Positions 17,569 through 24,816 of a stretch of 62,734 nt of DNA are shown here, piece by piece. The notes beneath the pieces are model-generated. The model was not told where the DNA came from. It was given only the letters and a program-made list of their open reading frames with translations, and did not search any database. The DNA comes from Acetobacter sp. UBA5411. Lineage in GTDB: Bacteria > Pseudomonadota > Alphaproteobacteria > Acetobacterales > Acetobacteraceae. The number at the start of each line of letters is the position of its first letter. Positions within the stretch are counted from its first letter, which is position 1. The position numbers and the translations under genes are program-made. Where the stretch lies: the NCBI RefSeq assembly GCF_002409645.1, contig NZ_DHNR01000026.1, positions 15,547-78,280 of the forward strand. The letters run 5' to 3'.

Positions 17569-17646
17569 CTCACCCTCCATTGTTGGAGAAAATTCGGACA
17601 ACTCGTCCACGGAACCCGCTCCGAAGAGCGGAGAACGCGGGCGTGT

Positions 17647-17859
17647 TTATTTGTAGTCTCGCCTCAATTTAAGAAGGCGATCCATTAAAATATTGAAGTA
17701 TTGTTCATCTCTTTCGTGAAAAGATTTCTTTATGAGATCGATATATTCAAGAAATTGATCATCAGGAACGTCAATTCTTCTTTCTCTCAATTCCCTGAGA
17801 AGAAGATCATCAGATACCTCATCCAGATAGTCTCGAACGTCAATTTCTATGCATGCCAT
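17647..17859 (-). CDS. Hypothetical phage protein, 70 residues
   Basis: Starts MACIEIDVRDYLDEVSDDLL with GGAGGG upstream; very rich in charged helix-forming residues. AT-richer than its neighbours. No family recognised. Confidence 0.6.
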   Translation of the reverse strand: MACIEIDVRDYLDEVSDDLLLRELRERRIDVPDDQFLEYIDLIKKSFHERDEQYFNILMDRLLKLRRDYK

Positions 17860-17860
17860 C

Positions 17861-18292
17861 TCAAAACCCTCCCGCCACAGCCTCAAAACCCCACAACATC
17901 CCGGCGCACACAATCGCCATGAGCGCGGCCATTCCAACAGCCAGTCGCGTGGACACCACGATCTGCTCGGGGACTTTCTCGATCTGCGTGTCGAGCCAAT
18001 CCAACGCGACCTGAACCGCGTCCGCCGTGGAGCAGGGGAGACTGGAGAGCCACAGGCCGATGGCCGGGGCGATGATCAGCGTGATGGGCTGAGCCATTCG
18101 TTCGCGGCTGATATCCAGCTCCGTGTTCAGGTCGCGGATGTTGGTCAGATTGTTGTTCCGTTCCAGCCAGAGGCGGTCGTTTTCAGCAGACAACGCCACG
18201 TTCTGATCACGCAGTTCACGGGCTGCACGCTCGACCATGGGCCAGTCGTGGTGTGCAAGGCCGTGGTTCAGGGCGGTGAGGGTGGTGTTCAT
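17861..18292 (-). CDS. Hypothetical membrane protein, 143 residues
   Basis: A coiled-coil-like N-terminal half (ARELRDQNVALSAENDRLWL) is followed by two hydrophobic segments, ITLIIAPAIGLWLSSL and AVGMAALMAIVCAGMLWGF, so the C-terminus is probably in the inner membrane. Start at ATG 18292 with GAGGCC upstream. Function unknown. Confidence 0.62.
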   Translation of the reverse strand: MNTTLTALNHGLAHHDWPMVERAARELRDQNVALSAENDRLWLERNNNLTNIRDLNTELDISRERMAQPITLIIAPAIGLWLSSLPCSTADAVQVALDWLDTQIEKVPEQIVVSTRLAVGMAALMAIVCAGMLWGFEAVAGGF

Positions 18293-18302
18293 GCTTCTGG
18301 CC

Positions 18303-19364
18303 TCAATACTGGATTGAAACGTGACGGATTGTATTCTTGGCAATCGCGACAACGACCGCCTTGGCCTGATCTTCTGTCAGTCCGATGGCTGACAGATCGG
18401 CTACAATCTCACCGTTGGTCTTGGCGCAGTGTGCACGGTTTGCTGCCCGGCGCTTTTCCTCTGCGAGCCGATCAGCTTCCTCTTTCGCAATACGATCACG
18501 TTCAGCCTGAACAGCGGCTTCTTTGTCGCGGCGCGCCTTTTCCACAGCTGCAACACGATCCTTTTCAGCCTGCTCAGCATCCTGCCGAGCCTGTCGTTCA
18601 GCGCGCTCCTTCGCGTTCTTTTCTGCGAGAGCCTGCAATTCCAGCTCGCGCTTTTCACGCGCCGCCTTTTCCTCAGCCGCAATGCGCGCTTCCTCAGCAG
18701 CCCGTTCAGCTATCCGCTTCTCACGCTCACGCTGTTCAGCTTCTTGCTTAAGACGTCGGTTGATCTTAGCTTCCTGAGCCAGACGACGCTCTTCTTTCTC
18801 GCGTGCGTCGCGGGCAATAGCAGCTTCCTTCTGTGCCTCAAGCTGTTGCGTCACATTCGTGACAGCAAGTTTTGCCCGCGCACTGAACTCCTCGAAATCA
18901 CGACCGGACAATTCTGTCAGCCGATCTAGGCGGCCCTTCACAATATCGACGGAAGGGTTTTCATCAAATCGGGAAAGCGCCTCGATCTCTTGAATGGCGG
19001 ATTTATGTGCGTCTGTTCGCGCGGTCTCACGAGCCTCGTATTCATCGACTGGAGCACGGACTTCATCGCGCAGCTTATCGCAGCGATCCCGAACAATCCG
19101 AAGATCAGCATTGACCAGATCGACGGTTTTCTTTGCATCCGCCTTCAGATCATTGCCCATATTCTCAAGAGCCGTCTTGGAACGAGACACCTGAAACGCG
19201 ATCGACTTTATTTGCTTGCGGCCCTTTTCTGTCGTGGCGTCAGTCGGGATTGCTCGAACATTGCTTTCCAGATCGGAAAGCAGTTTCTCAATACCGCCCT
19301 CACGAAACACTTCTGATGGCACCAGAGCGCCAGTATTCAGAATAGCGACTTCACTTCCGCTCAT
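18303..19364 (-). CDS. Long coiled-coil phage protein
   Basis: 353 residues from the ATG at 19364, which has a near-perfect GGAGGAAATA site; upstream ATGs lack one. The middle (about residues 150-320) is an uninterrupted Arg/Glu/Ala coiled coil built of AEEARIAAEEKAAREKRELE-like repeats. The C-terminus NGEIVADLSAIGLTEDQAKA is conserved-looking. Such proteins occur in phage recombination operons; no function can be assigned. Confidence 0.7.
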   Translation of the reverse strand: MSGSEVAILNTGALVPSEVFREGGIEKLLSDLESNVRAIPTDATTEKGRKQIKSIAFQVSRSKTALENMGNDLKADAKKTVDLVNADLRIVRDRCDKLRDEVRAPVDEYEARETARTDAHKSAIQEIEALSRFDENPSVDIVKGRLDRLTELSGRDFEEFSARAKLAVTNVTQQLEAQKEAAIARDAREKEERRLAQEAKINRRLKQEAEQREREKRIAERAAEEARIAAEEKAAREKRELELQALAEKNAKERAERQARQDAEQAEKDRVAAVEKARRDKEAAVQAERDRIAKEEADRLAEEKRRAANRAHCAKTNGEIVADLSAIGLTEDQAKAVVVAIAKNTIRHVSIQY

Positions 19365-19434
19365 CTGTATTTCCTCCATTACCTGCCGTATCCGGCTACC
19401 AGACGAGGACCGCAGCCCTCGTAGAACAGTGGGA

Positions 19435-19728
19435 TCAGGCGTGTTCGCGGATTTGTTCGAGCGCGACGGTTGCAGCGGCGTTGATTTCCTCGACGGCTGA
19501 AAATCCCTCGTCGGCTGGTGCGAACGGGTCCATCTGGTTCCGGCCCGACATGACGCGATCTCGTTCGATTGCATCCATCAGCGACCGCGATGCCTTGGCG
19601 ATATGTTCGAGCGACACGGCGCGTTGCGTCATTGCAGCGAGTGTTACGCGGCTGTTGTGGCCTTGGCCCCGGTAATACGGTGAGCCTGCCGGTGCGACGT
19701 TGAACGCCATGTTGTCTGGATATGCCAT
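19435..19728 (-). CDS. Hypothetical phage protein, 97 residues
   Basis: Starts MAYPDNMAFNVAPAGSPYYR with GAGGTCTGGAAA upstream. An Asn/Gly-rich N-terminus and a helical C-terminus (AVEEINAAATVALEQIREHA). No family recognised. Confidence 0.62.
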   Translation of the reverse strand: MAYPDNMAFNVAPAGSPYYRGQGHNSRVTLAAMTQRAVSLEHIAKASRSLMDAIERDRVMSGRNQMDPFAPADEGFSAVEEINAAATVALEQIREHA

Positions 19729-19738
19729 TTTCCAGACC

Positions 19739-20413
19739 TCACGCTACTTTTTCTGCGGCAGGGACCCACTGACTGGACCGCAGTTCAATGAACGCAATGA
19801 GATGGCCGTATTCCTGCGCGGTTACGCTATCACCGTGTGTTTTCTGAACGGCTGAACGGAATTCATCGAGCGTTCCATTGAAACATCCGCGATTGACCGA
19901 AATCCCGTTGGCGGACCGGAACCATGTGAGTGTCCCGTTTTCAGAGCCGACGTGTGAGTGCCAACCAATATGGATTGAGAGTTCGACCTCAGCGTTGCCG
20001 GAGACCAGAGCGTCGCCGTAGACCCGAGCGTCGCCGGAGACCCGAGCGTTGCCGGAGACCCGAGCGTTGTCGGAGACCAGAGCGTCGCCGTAGACCCGAG
20101 CGTCGCCGGAGACCCGAGCGTCGCCGTAGACCTCAGCGTTGTCGGAGACCAGAGCGTCGCCGTAGACCAGAGCGTTGCCGGAGACCAGAGCGTTGCCGGA
20201 GACCTGAGCGTTGCCGGAGACCCGAGCGTTGCCGGAGACCCAAGCGTCGCCGGACTGGGATAGATTCGTATCTTTTTCGATATATCCACCAAGATCACCA
20301 GCATTCACGCCGAGCGCTGCTATTGCGACCAGCGCTCGGATACGAAACAGCCTCGTTCCATTTGGCGCTATTACCGTGTCGCTTTCCAGAAGTTCGTATT
20401 TGGTGTTTTCCAT
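19739..20413 (-). CDS. Hexapeptide-repeat β-helix protein
   Basis: 224 residues from ATG 20413 (GAGGAGGATGGG site). Residues about 65-155 are fifteen consecutive six-residue repeats of the form SGNARV/YGDALV, the pattern of a left-handed β-helix; the DNA shows an 18-bp tandem repeat (19985-20260). The flanks are an N-terminal domain with LLESDTVIAPNGTRLFRIRA and a C-terminal domain with GTLTWFRSANGISVNRGCFN. First gene of the leftward operon, so probably the most strongly expressed after induction. No enzymatic motif is visible. Confidence 0.78.
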   Translation of the reverse strand: MENTKYELLESDTVIAPNGTRLFRIRALVAIAALGVNAGDLGGYIEKDTNLSQSGDAWVSGNARVSGNAQVSGNALVSGNALVYGDALVSDNAEVYGDARVSGDARVYGDALVSDNARVSGNARVSGDARVYGDALVSGNAEVELSIHIGWHSHVGSENGTLTWFRSANGISVNRGCFNGTLDEFRSAVQKTHGDSVTAQEYGHLIAFIELRSSQWVPAAEKVA

Positions 20414-20460
20414 CCCATCCTCCTCGGCGTTGGTGTGCCGGTGTGCGGTGTTGATGGGAT

Positions 20461-20516
20461 TATGTGACATGAGATCACATAATCAGTCAAGGGAAAATGT
20501 GATTTAAGATCACATT
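20461..20516 (-). promoter_or_regulatory. Leftward early promoter with two repressor operators
   Basis: Two 21-bp palindromes, TATGTGA-N7-TCACATA (20461-20481) and AATGTGA-N7-TCACATT (20496-20516). On the minus strand a TTGACT (-35, 20490-20485) stands just before the first, so this operator fills the spacer and covers the -10 region. The same layout occurs at 22280-22309. Predicted target of the XRE repressor at 21864-22223. Confidence 0.7.
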
Positions 20517-20620
20517 ATTTCTTCCCACTCAGTTTCGGCGATTCATCCCAAGTGAACGTCGGCCATTCCGCCGCCAGAATCCGGGCAAAAAAAAACGGCG
20601 CGAGATGTCTCTGTTTCAGA

Positions 20621-20653
20621 CAATGCAAGCATAAAATTAATATGCTTGCATTG
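20621..20653. promoter_or_regulatory. Perfect 13-bp inverted repeat before the P63C gene
   Basis: CAATGCAAGCATA, a 7-base AT spacer, then TATGCTTGCATTG. The right arm includes TTGCAT, which with ATAGTT 17 bases later could be the promoter of the P63C gene, making the palindrome an operator. Its sequence is unrelated to the TGTGA operators. Confidence 0.55.
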
Positions 20654-20681
20654 CCATGCTGGGACAGAATAGTTTTGTTTC

Positions 20682-21713
20682 ATGGAAAAAAAGATTACGA
20701 ATCGTCGAAATGGCGGCGTTGCTCGCATGAAGGCACTCAAACCAGAAGCGCGCACAGAAATTGCTCGAGCAGCCGCAAAAGCACGCTGGGCACAGGCAAA
20801 AATGGTAAGAGCAACGCATGGCTCTTCTGAACACCCTCTTGTTATCGGGGATACGAAAATTCCATGCTTCGTACTCGAGGATGGTAGGCGCGTTATCACG
20901 CAAGGAGGATTTACGGACGCTTTAGGTATGGCTCGTGGTGGGTCCATGGTGCCGGGTATGAATCGACTCGAGCTTTTTGTCTCTCGAAAGTCTATAAATC
21001 CTTTTATTAACAGTGAGTTGAGGGAGAGAATCGCCAACCCTATAGCGTTTATAACGCCTGACGGTTTGAGGGCGAACGGATTTGAGGCTGAACTGCTTCA
21101 CGATGTTTGTGAGGCTGTTCTTCTGGCTAGGTCAGAAGGCAAATTACAGAGGCAGCAATGGGGGATTGCTTCCAACTGCGAATTATTAATCCGGGGATTT
21201 GCGCGCGTAGGTATTGTTGCTCTAGTCGATGAAGCAACTGGATATCAAAAAGATCGCGAAAAAAATGCCCTTGCGGAAATTTTAGAAAAGTTTATCGCAA
21301 AAGAACTTTCTGCTTGGGTCCCAACGTTTTCTTCTGAATTCTATGAGCAAATGTTTCGGTTGAGAGGGCTGGACTTTTCCTCTGAAAATTTAAAACGGCC
21401 GCAGTATTTTGGAACTCTTACAAATGACATTGTTTATAAGAGAATTGCTCCCGGAGTTCTGGACGAATTAAAAAGAGTAACCCCAAGAACGGAAAAGGGC
21501 AGACCTAGTGCAAAATATTTTCAGAGCCTCACAAGTAATTTAGGGTATCCCAAATTAAAGGAGCACCTAGGTGCAGTAGTTGCTTTTATGAAAATAAGCA
21601 AAGACTGGAAAAGTTTTGTGTCATTGCTCGATGAGCATTATCCACGTTTTGATAGAACCCCGATGCTACCCATGGATTACGACCAGAAAGAGGATAGTGG
21701 TGAAGGGATCTAA
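20682..21713 (+). CDS. P63C-domain protein
   Basis: 343 residues. The N-terminus NRRNGGVARMKALKPEARTE with AAAKARW, followed by the P63C-type region GYQKDREKNALAEILEKFIA, WVPTFSSEFYEQMFRLRGLD and later LGAVVAFMKIS, match the P63C family (function unknown, common in prophages and mobile DNA). It is transcribed rightward inside the immunity region, against the leftward operon and toward the repressor, with its own palindromic control site and lower GC than its neighbours. It could be expressed in the lysogen as a moron, possibly affecting superinfection; that is inference. Confidence 0.8.
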   Translation: MEKKITNRRNGGVARMKALKPEARTEIARAAAKARWAQAKMVRATHGSSEHPLVIGDTKIPCFVLEDGRRVITQGGFTDALGMARGGSMVPGMNRLELFVSRKSINPFINSELRERIANPIAFITPDGLRANGFEAELLHDVCEAVLLARSEGKLQRQQWGIASNCELLIRGFARVGIVALVDEATGYQKDREKNALAEILEKFIAKELSAWVPTFSSEFYEQMFRLRGLDFSSENLKRPQYFGTLTNDIVYKRIAPGVLDELKRVTPRTEKGRPSAKYFQSLTSNLGYPKLKEHLGAVVAFMKISKDWKSFVSLLDEHYPRFDRTPMLPMDYDQKEDSGEGI

Positions 21714-21809
21714 ATCTACCTTGCGCGGTGGAGATCTTCGCGTCCCCAAGCACCCCGCAACAAAAAACCGCGCATAACCGCCATCAACCTCTTTTGCGTT
21801 CCCATTTCG

Positions 21810-21844
21810 TTCTCATTCGTGAGATGGTTCTCACGGAACGAGAA
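21810..21844. other. Imperfect hairpin between convergent genes
   Basis: TTCTCATTCGTGAGA / TTCTCACGGAACGAGAA, an imperfect stem of about 15 bp with a short loop between the ends of the P63C and repressor genes. No T tract; it may still separate the convergent transcripts. Confidence 0.4.
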
Positions 21845-21863
21845 GGGGAGCGGAATGGGGGAG

Positions 21864-22223
21864 TTAAGCGGCATTAGACGGATCGGCTTTGCTCGCCAAC
21901 CGCTCAGCGACGGCCCTCAAAGCTGCTTTCTCCGGCTCGTCCATAGCTCGCCACATCCTAAGGAGGGAACGCTCATCGGGGTCTTCGATGACCTCGCTGC
22001 CCGCTTTGAACGTAGGAATCTGAGAGCCATGACGAAGGTAATCGAGCGAAACCTCCAAGAGGTCCGCTAGGGCGCACATTTTCTCCCACTGGGAAGCTAC
22101 GTCCTTGTTCTCCATCCGTGACAGGTACGTGCGATCAATCCCGGTGGCAGCGTGTATCTCCACCTGGTTCAACTCACGCTCGACGCGCAGCCTCTTTATT
22201 CTCTGGCCTAAGGTCTCTGTCAT
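21864..22223 (-). CDS. XRE-family phage repressor
   Basis: 119 residues. An N-terminal HTH (GQRIKRLRVERELNQVEIHA ... IDRTYLSRMENKD) and a linker IEDPDERSLLRMWRAMDEPE typical of short CI-like repressors. There is no S24/LexA peptidase domain, so RecA-driven self-cleavage is unlikely. Divergent from the Cro-like gene, with operators between them. Predicted to hold the lysogenic state. Confidence 0.85.
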   Translation of the reverse strand: MTETLGQRIKRLRVERELNQVEIHAATGIDRTYLSRMENKDVASQWEKMCALADLLEVSLDYLRHGSQIPTFKAGSEVIEDPDERSLLRMWRAMDEPEKAALRAVAERLASKADPSNAA

Positions 22224-22253
22224 AAAGCGAGACTGCCACTCCGCCGAAATTGA

Positions 22254-22309
22254 TGTGTGACTTCAGATCACTATTTTGCTTGACCTTTTATGTGATCTGA
22301 GGTCACATA
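22254..22309 (+). promoter_or_regulatory. Rightward early promoter with two repressor operators
   Basis: Operators TGTGTGA-N7-TCACTAT (22254-22274) and TATGTGA-N7-TCACATA (22289-22309). TTGACC (22280-22285) precedes the second exactly as TTGACT does at the leftward promoter. The spacing places transcription start at about the first codons of the Cro-like gene, so that mRNA may be almost leaderless. Confidence 0.68.
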
Positions 22310-22512
22310 TGGGCATGACGCCAAAAGAACTCATATCGAAGGTCGGCAGTTCACTGAGTTTGTCTCGTGCCCTCGGCCTCAAAGGTCACGCCAGCCTTTT
22401 CCGATGGAAGCAGATACCGCCCGAGTATTGCCCGGTGATCGAGCGCGAGTTCGGCATCCCCCGCGAAGAACTGCGCCCCGACCTATTCCGCCGCGAGGAG
22501 GTCCAGCCATGA
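22309..22512 (+). CDS. Cro/YdaS-like DNA-binding protein
   Basis: 67 residues (65 if ATG 22315 is used). LSLSRALGLKGHASLFRWKQ is the HTH and IPPEYCPVIEREFGIPREEL is the tail motif of YdaS/Cro-type proteins. First gene of the rightward operon, opposite the repressor; expected to bind the same operators and favour lytic growth. GAGGT inside the operator acts as the ribosome site for ATG 22309. Confidence 0.78.
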   Translation: MGMTPKELISKVGSSLSLSRALGLKGHASLFRWKQIPPEYCPVIEREFGIPREELRPDLFRREEVQP

Positions 22513-22898
22513 GCGCCAAAACCTCGGCATTCACCAACCTGTCAGTTGATATCTCACTGCCCGAGGGCTTTTCGGAGCGCATCTCTGATAGCGTCTGCGG
22601 CGGCATTGCTGATCTCCTCCCTGTGGTTTTCTCCTATGTGGCTAATCACGTCATTGCGTGTTCCAGCCTCGAAACCACAGGACTGGCAGAGCACCCGGTC
22701 GTCGCCAGATGGGTCTGGCCCCAAAATCTCGACGCTGAGATTGCTGCCGCACTCCGGGCACTGCGGAACGATATTCAAAAGATTGCCTTCGCTCATACCA
22801 ATTCATCCTCTGTTGCAACGGGTGATGAAAGCGTGGGGGAGGTTGCGACTCCCTCACGCGCCAAGAGCCTAGGCGACGCCGGGGAGGGTTGGAAATGA
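22509..22898 (+). CDS. Hypothetical early phage protein, 129 residues
   Basis: ATGA overlap with the Cro-like gene and a strong AGGAGGT site support translation. Starts MSAKTSAFTNLSVDISLPEG; no domain recognised. Most of its length is also open on the other strand as a zinc-ribbon-like protein (22554-22796), so only one of the two may be a conserved product. Confidence 0.5.
   Translation: MSAKTSAFTNLSVDISLPEGFSERISDSVCGGIADLLPVVFSYVANHVIACSSLETTGLAEHPVVARWVWPQNLDAEIAAALRALRNDIQKIAFAHTNSSSVATGDESVGEVATPSRAKSLGDAGEGWK
22554..22796 (-). CDS. Antisense zinc-ribbon ORF (possible small protein)
   Basis: 80 residues with two CxxC knuckles, CPECGS and CQSCGFEAG, 22 residues apart, followed by a helical tail NAAADAIRDALRKALGQ. 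This resembles small phage zinc-ribbon proteins of the Lar type. GAGGAT lies about 11 bases before the ATG. It opposes a gene with excellent start signals, so the call is tentative. Confidence 0.42.
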   Translation of the reverse strand: MSEGNLLNIVPQCPECGSNLSVEILGPDPSGDDRVLCQSCGFEAGTRNDVISHIGENHREEISNAAADAIRDALRKALGQ

Positions 22899-22981
22899 TC
22901 CAGATCCTCACGACATGGCTCGTCCTGTCCGTACCGTTCGCTCTGCTGCTCGGCGCTGTGTGTCGGGGAGGGCGAGCATGA
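22895..22981 (+). CDS. Tiny single-pass membrane protein, 28 residues
   Basis: MIQILTTWLVLSVPFALLLG then AVCRGGRA. Overlaps the preceding stop and the next start (ATGA both sides), with GGGGAGGG upstream. One membrane span with a positive C-terminus. Function unknown. Confidence 0.55.
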   Translation: MIQILTTWLVLSVPFALLLGAVCRGGRA

Positions 22982-23175
22982 GCGCCTCAATACCATCAGG
23001 CTATCGCAAGGTAGGCGCGCTTCGTGGCGGCCGCTGGTTCCCGTTGGCGAAGACCAACTCAGGCGAGCTGGTCTCACAGCAGCTCATGAACACATGGCGG
23101 TCCCTGCGGAAATGGGACGTGAAGATCGTCAACGATGGCGACACGGCCATTTATTGCGCGAAAAGGATCGGGTGA
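22978..23175 (+). CDS. Hypothetical phage protein, 65 residues
   Basis: Starts MSASIPSGYRKVGALRGGRW; basic, no family recognised. GGGGAGGGCGAGC precedes the ATG. Last gene of the first rightward cluster. Confidence 0.58.
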   Translation: MSASIPSGYRKVGALRGGRWFPLAKTNSGELVSQQLMNTWRSLRKWDVKIVNDGDTAIYCAKRIG

Positions 23176-23244
23176 ATGGCGAGTGATCAAAATCTTCGCG
23201 TCGCGGCGGGGAGAATTGGCCGTGATATCGAGAAGTGTGGCGGT

Positions 23245-23391
23245 TCACAGGGTAATTCTTCCAAGCCACAGCAGCGCCAGCCAGAACAGCGCCGGAGCGA
23301 CGATCCACGCCCCGACGCGAAGAAACAGTCTGGCGGTTGGGATCAGCCGGGATCGCGTGATCTCTGTAATGAAATGCCGTTCTGATCTCAC
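23245..23391 (-). CDS. Small membrane protein, 48 residues, GTG start
   Basis: Reads RSERHFITEITRSRLIPTAR then FLRVGAWIVAPALFWLALLW, one clear transmembrane segment with a basic N-terminal side. The GTG overlaps the stop of the upstream minus-strand gene (GTGA). A 69-residue plus-strand frame over the same bases is low-complexity and lacks a start signal, so I prefer this one. Confidence 0.5.
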   Translation of the reverse strand: MRSERHFITEITRSRLIPTARLFLRVGAWIVAPALFWLALLWLGRITL

Positions 23392-23567
23392 GACATGCCA
23401 CCCATCAGCTCCAACTCAATCCGTGCCGCGAGCATCTGCCGGTCTCTCAATGAGGCCGCTGGATGCACGACGGCCCATGTTCGGGCAGCCGCAATGAGCG
23501 ACTGCGCGATGATGGGCTGTGCGTTCGGGAGCGCTGCTTCCCGGTCGTATGAGTGCATCACCTCCAT
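23388..23567 (-). CDS. Hypothetical phage protein, 59 residues
   Basis: Start chosen at ATG 23567 with GGAGAA seven bases upstream. Helical: NAQPIIAQSLIAAARTWAVV, RDRQMLAARIELELMGGMS. Forms a two-gene leftward unit with the membrane protein at 23245, inside the otherwise rightward early block. Confidence 0.5.
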   Translation of the reverse strand: MEVMHSYDREAALPNAQPIIAQSLIAAARTWAVVHPAASLRDRQMLAARIELELMGGMS

Positions 23568-23666
23568 GTCTCGTTTCTCCATTTCTCGTGTCCGCAAAAC
23601 AGAGAATGAGGGAATGAGATGTGGAAAAACAGCGTACAAAATTACCGAGATTTTCGGGGAGGTCGC

Positions 23667-23993
23667 ATGAGCGCAGTAGACGCCATCACCTACGCCGAAA
23701 CCGTGACGGGCGTTCTCCGTCGGAAATACGGCCCGCTCCGCCACGCATCGAAGTTGTTGGCACGAGCAGTCGGATCGACGCCGCGCACGGTTCAGAACTG
23801 GCTTGATGGGATCAATGCGCCGCGTGGTGCTGAACTTATCAGGCTAATGCAGGAATGTGACGAATTGCGGGATGAAATATTCCGGCTCGTCGAGGAGGGT
23901 AAATGCCAAAAGGATACGGCATCGATTTCGGTTGGTGTGGCTTCGGCACCCATGCCGGACCGCCGAAGGTCTACAGATTGGGCTGGTTTCTGA
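23667..23993 (+). CDS. Helix-turn-helix phage protein, 108 residues
   Basis: GGGGAGGTCGC precedes the ATG. RHASKLLARAVGSTPRTVQN-WLDG reads as a Cro-type HTH near residues 25-48. The last 35 residues overlap the next gene in another frame and look unconserved. Regulatory role inferred. Confidence 0.65.
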   Translation: MSAVDAITYAETVTGVLRRKYGPLRHASKLLARAVGSTPRTVQNWLDGINAPRGAELIRLMQECDELRDEIFRLVEEGKCQKDTASISVGVASAPMPDRRRSTDWAGF

Positions 23994-24079
23994 TCGTCGT
24001 CTTTCCGGACGGGATCGCTCTGGCCCTAAAAAGCTATCGTGCTGCACTGATGATTAAGAAGCGCGAGGTGGTGGAATGA
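23903..24079 (+). CDS. Small hydrophobic phage protein, 58 residues
   Basis: Starts MPKGYGIDFGWCGFGTHAGP after GAGGAGGGTAA. The centre YRLGWFLIVVFPDGIALALK is hydrophobic and may be membrane-associated. ATGA overlap with the next gene. Confidence 0.58.
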   Translation: MPKGYGIDFGWCGFGTHAGPPKVYRLGWFLIVVFPDGIALALKSYRAALMIKKREVVE

Positions 24080-24315
24080 CAGTTCGCCTTTCGCAACTCC
24101 GCGAAAGACTGGCTGACGAAGCAGAGATGTTGTCGCAGTCAGAGGTTGCGCGGAAGTATCGAATTCCTGTGTCTCAGGTGTGCGAAATAATCAGCGGGAA
24201 AAGACCCGTAACCGCAACTGTTGCCAATGCAATGGGCTGGATTGTCGATGAGCCGATAGTGCGGCCGATGTTTGGTCAAAACTTCATTCCATCAGCGGAG
24301 AACTCGCATGTCTGA
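24076..24315 (+). CDS. Helix-turn-helix phage protein, 79 residues
   Basis: MLSQSEVARKYRIPVSQVCE is a compact HTH in the N-terminal half. It overlaps the GapR-like gene by 8 bases. Probably a small regulator. Confidence 0.6.
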   Translation: MTVRLSQLRERLADEAEMLSQSEVARKYRIPVSQVCEIISGKRPVTATVANAMGWIVDEPIVRPMFGQNFIPSAENSHV

Positions 24316-24568
24316 CATTGGTCATAACACTGGCGGCGTGGCTGCTGATCGTCTCAAGAGCCTCGTGGAGAGATATACGCGGCTCGAAGAAGAGAAGAAG
24401 GGTCTCACTGATGACCAGAAGGACATTCTGACTGAGGGGGCCTCTGCCGGTTTCGACAAGAAGGTGCTTCGTCAGCTTATCCGGATCGTGAACTGTAAAG
24501 ACAAAGACAAGCTGAGGTCTGAAGAAGAACTTCTGGATATTTATCGTCGTGCGATTGGAGAGGACTAA
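24308..24568 (+). CDS. GapR-like DNA-binding protein (DUF2312)
   Basis: 86 residues. VAADRLKSLVERYTRLEEEK, then SAGFDKKVLRQLIRIVNCKD and EEELLDIYRRAIG, match the GapR/DUF2312 family, proteins that clamp overtwisted DNA ahead of forks and RNA polymerase in alphaproteobacteria. A phage copy could aid replication. GGAGAACTCGC precedes ATG 24308; an earlier ATG (24272) is in the previous gene. Confidence 0.85.
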   Translation: MSDIGHNTGGVAADRLKSLVERYTRLEEEKKGLTDDQKDILTEGASAGFDKKVLRQLIRIVNCKDKDKLRSEEELLDIYRRAIGED

Positions 24569-24816
24569 TGCTAAAATCCGCCCTCGCCAAATTGACGCAA
24601 CACAACATAGTCCGTCTCATCACGGACAATGCCAGACTGCGTGACGAAAACACACACCTGAAACGACGCAACCACGAACTGGAGCGCAACGACCGGCGCA
24701 CGCTCGACCTGTTGGCGCAGAAGAACGTGGAGATTCAAGCTCTTCAAGAGCAACTCCGTGGACGTGACCGGAAAATCGCTGATTATCGCCGGGATCGTGA
24801 GGGGAGGTTTGCGTGA
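24568..24816 (+). CDS. Coiled-coil phage protein, 82 residues
   Basis: Heptad-like sequence almost throughout (NARLRDENTHLKRRNHELER, EIQALQEQLRGRDRKIADYR). TAATG junction with the GapR-like gene. Function unknown. Confidence 0.62.
   Translation: MLKSALAKLTQHNIVRLITDNARLRDENTHLKRRNHELERNDRRTLDLLAQKNVEIQALQEQLRGRDRKIADYRRDREGRFA

Noticed and set aside
19985..20260. Tandem 18-bp repeats as a possible CRISPR array
   Set aside because: Repeats are contiguous without spacers and keep a protein frame; they encode hexapeptide repeats.
23176..23385. 69-codon plus-strand frame after the 22978 gene
   Set aside because: Gln/Arg/Asp-rich low-complexity sequence; the overlapping minus-strand membrane protein fits better.
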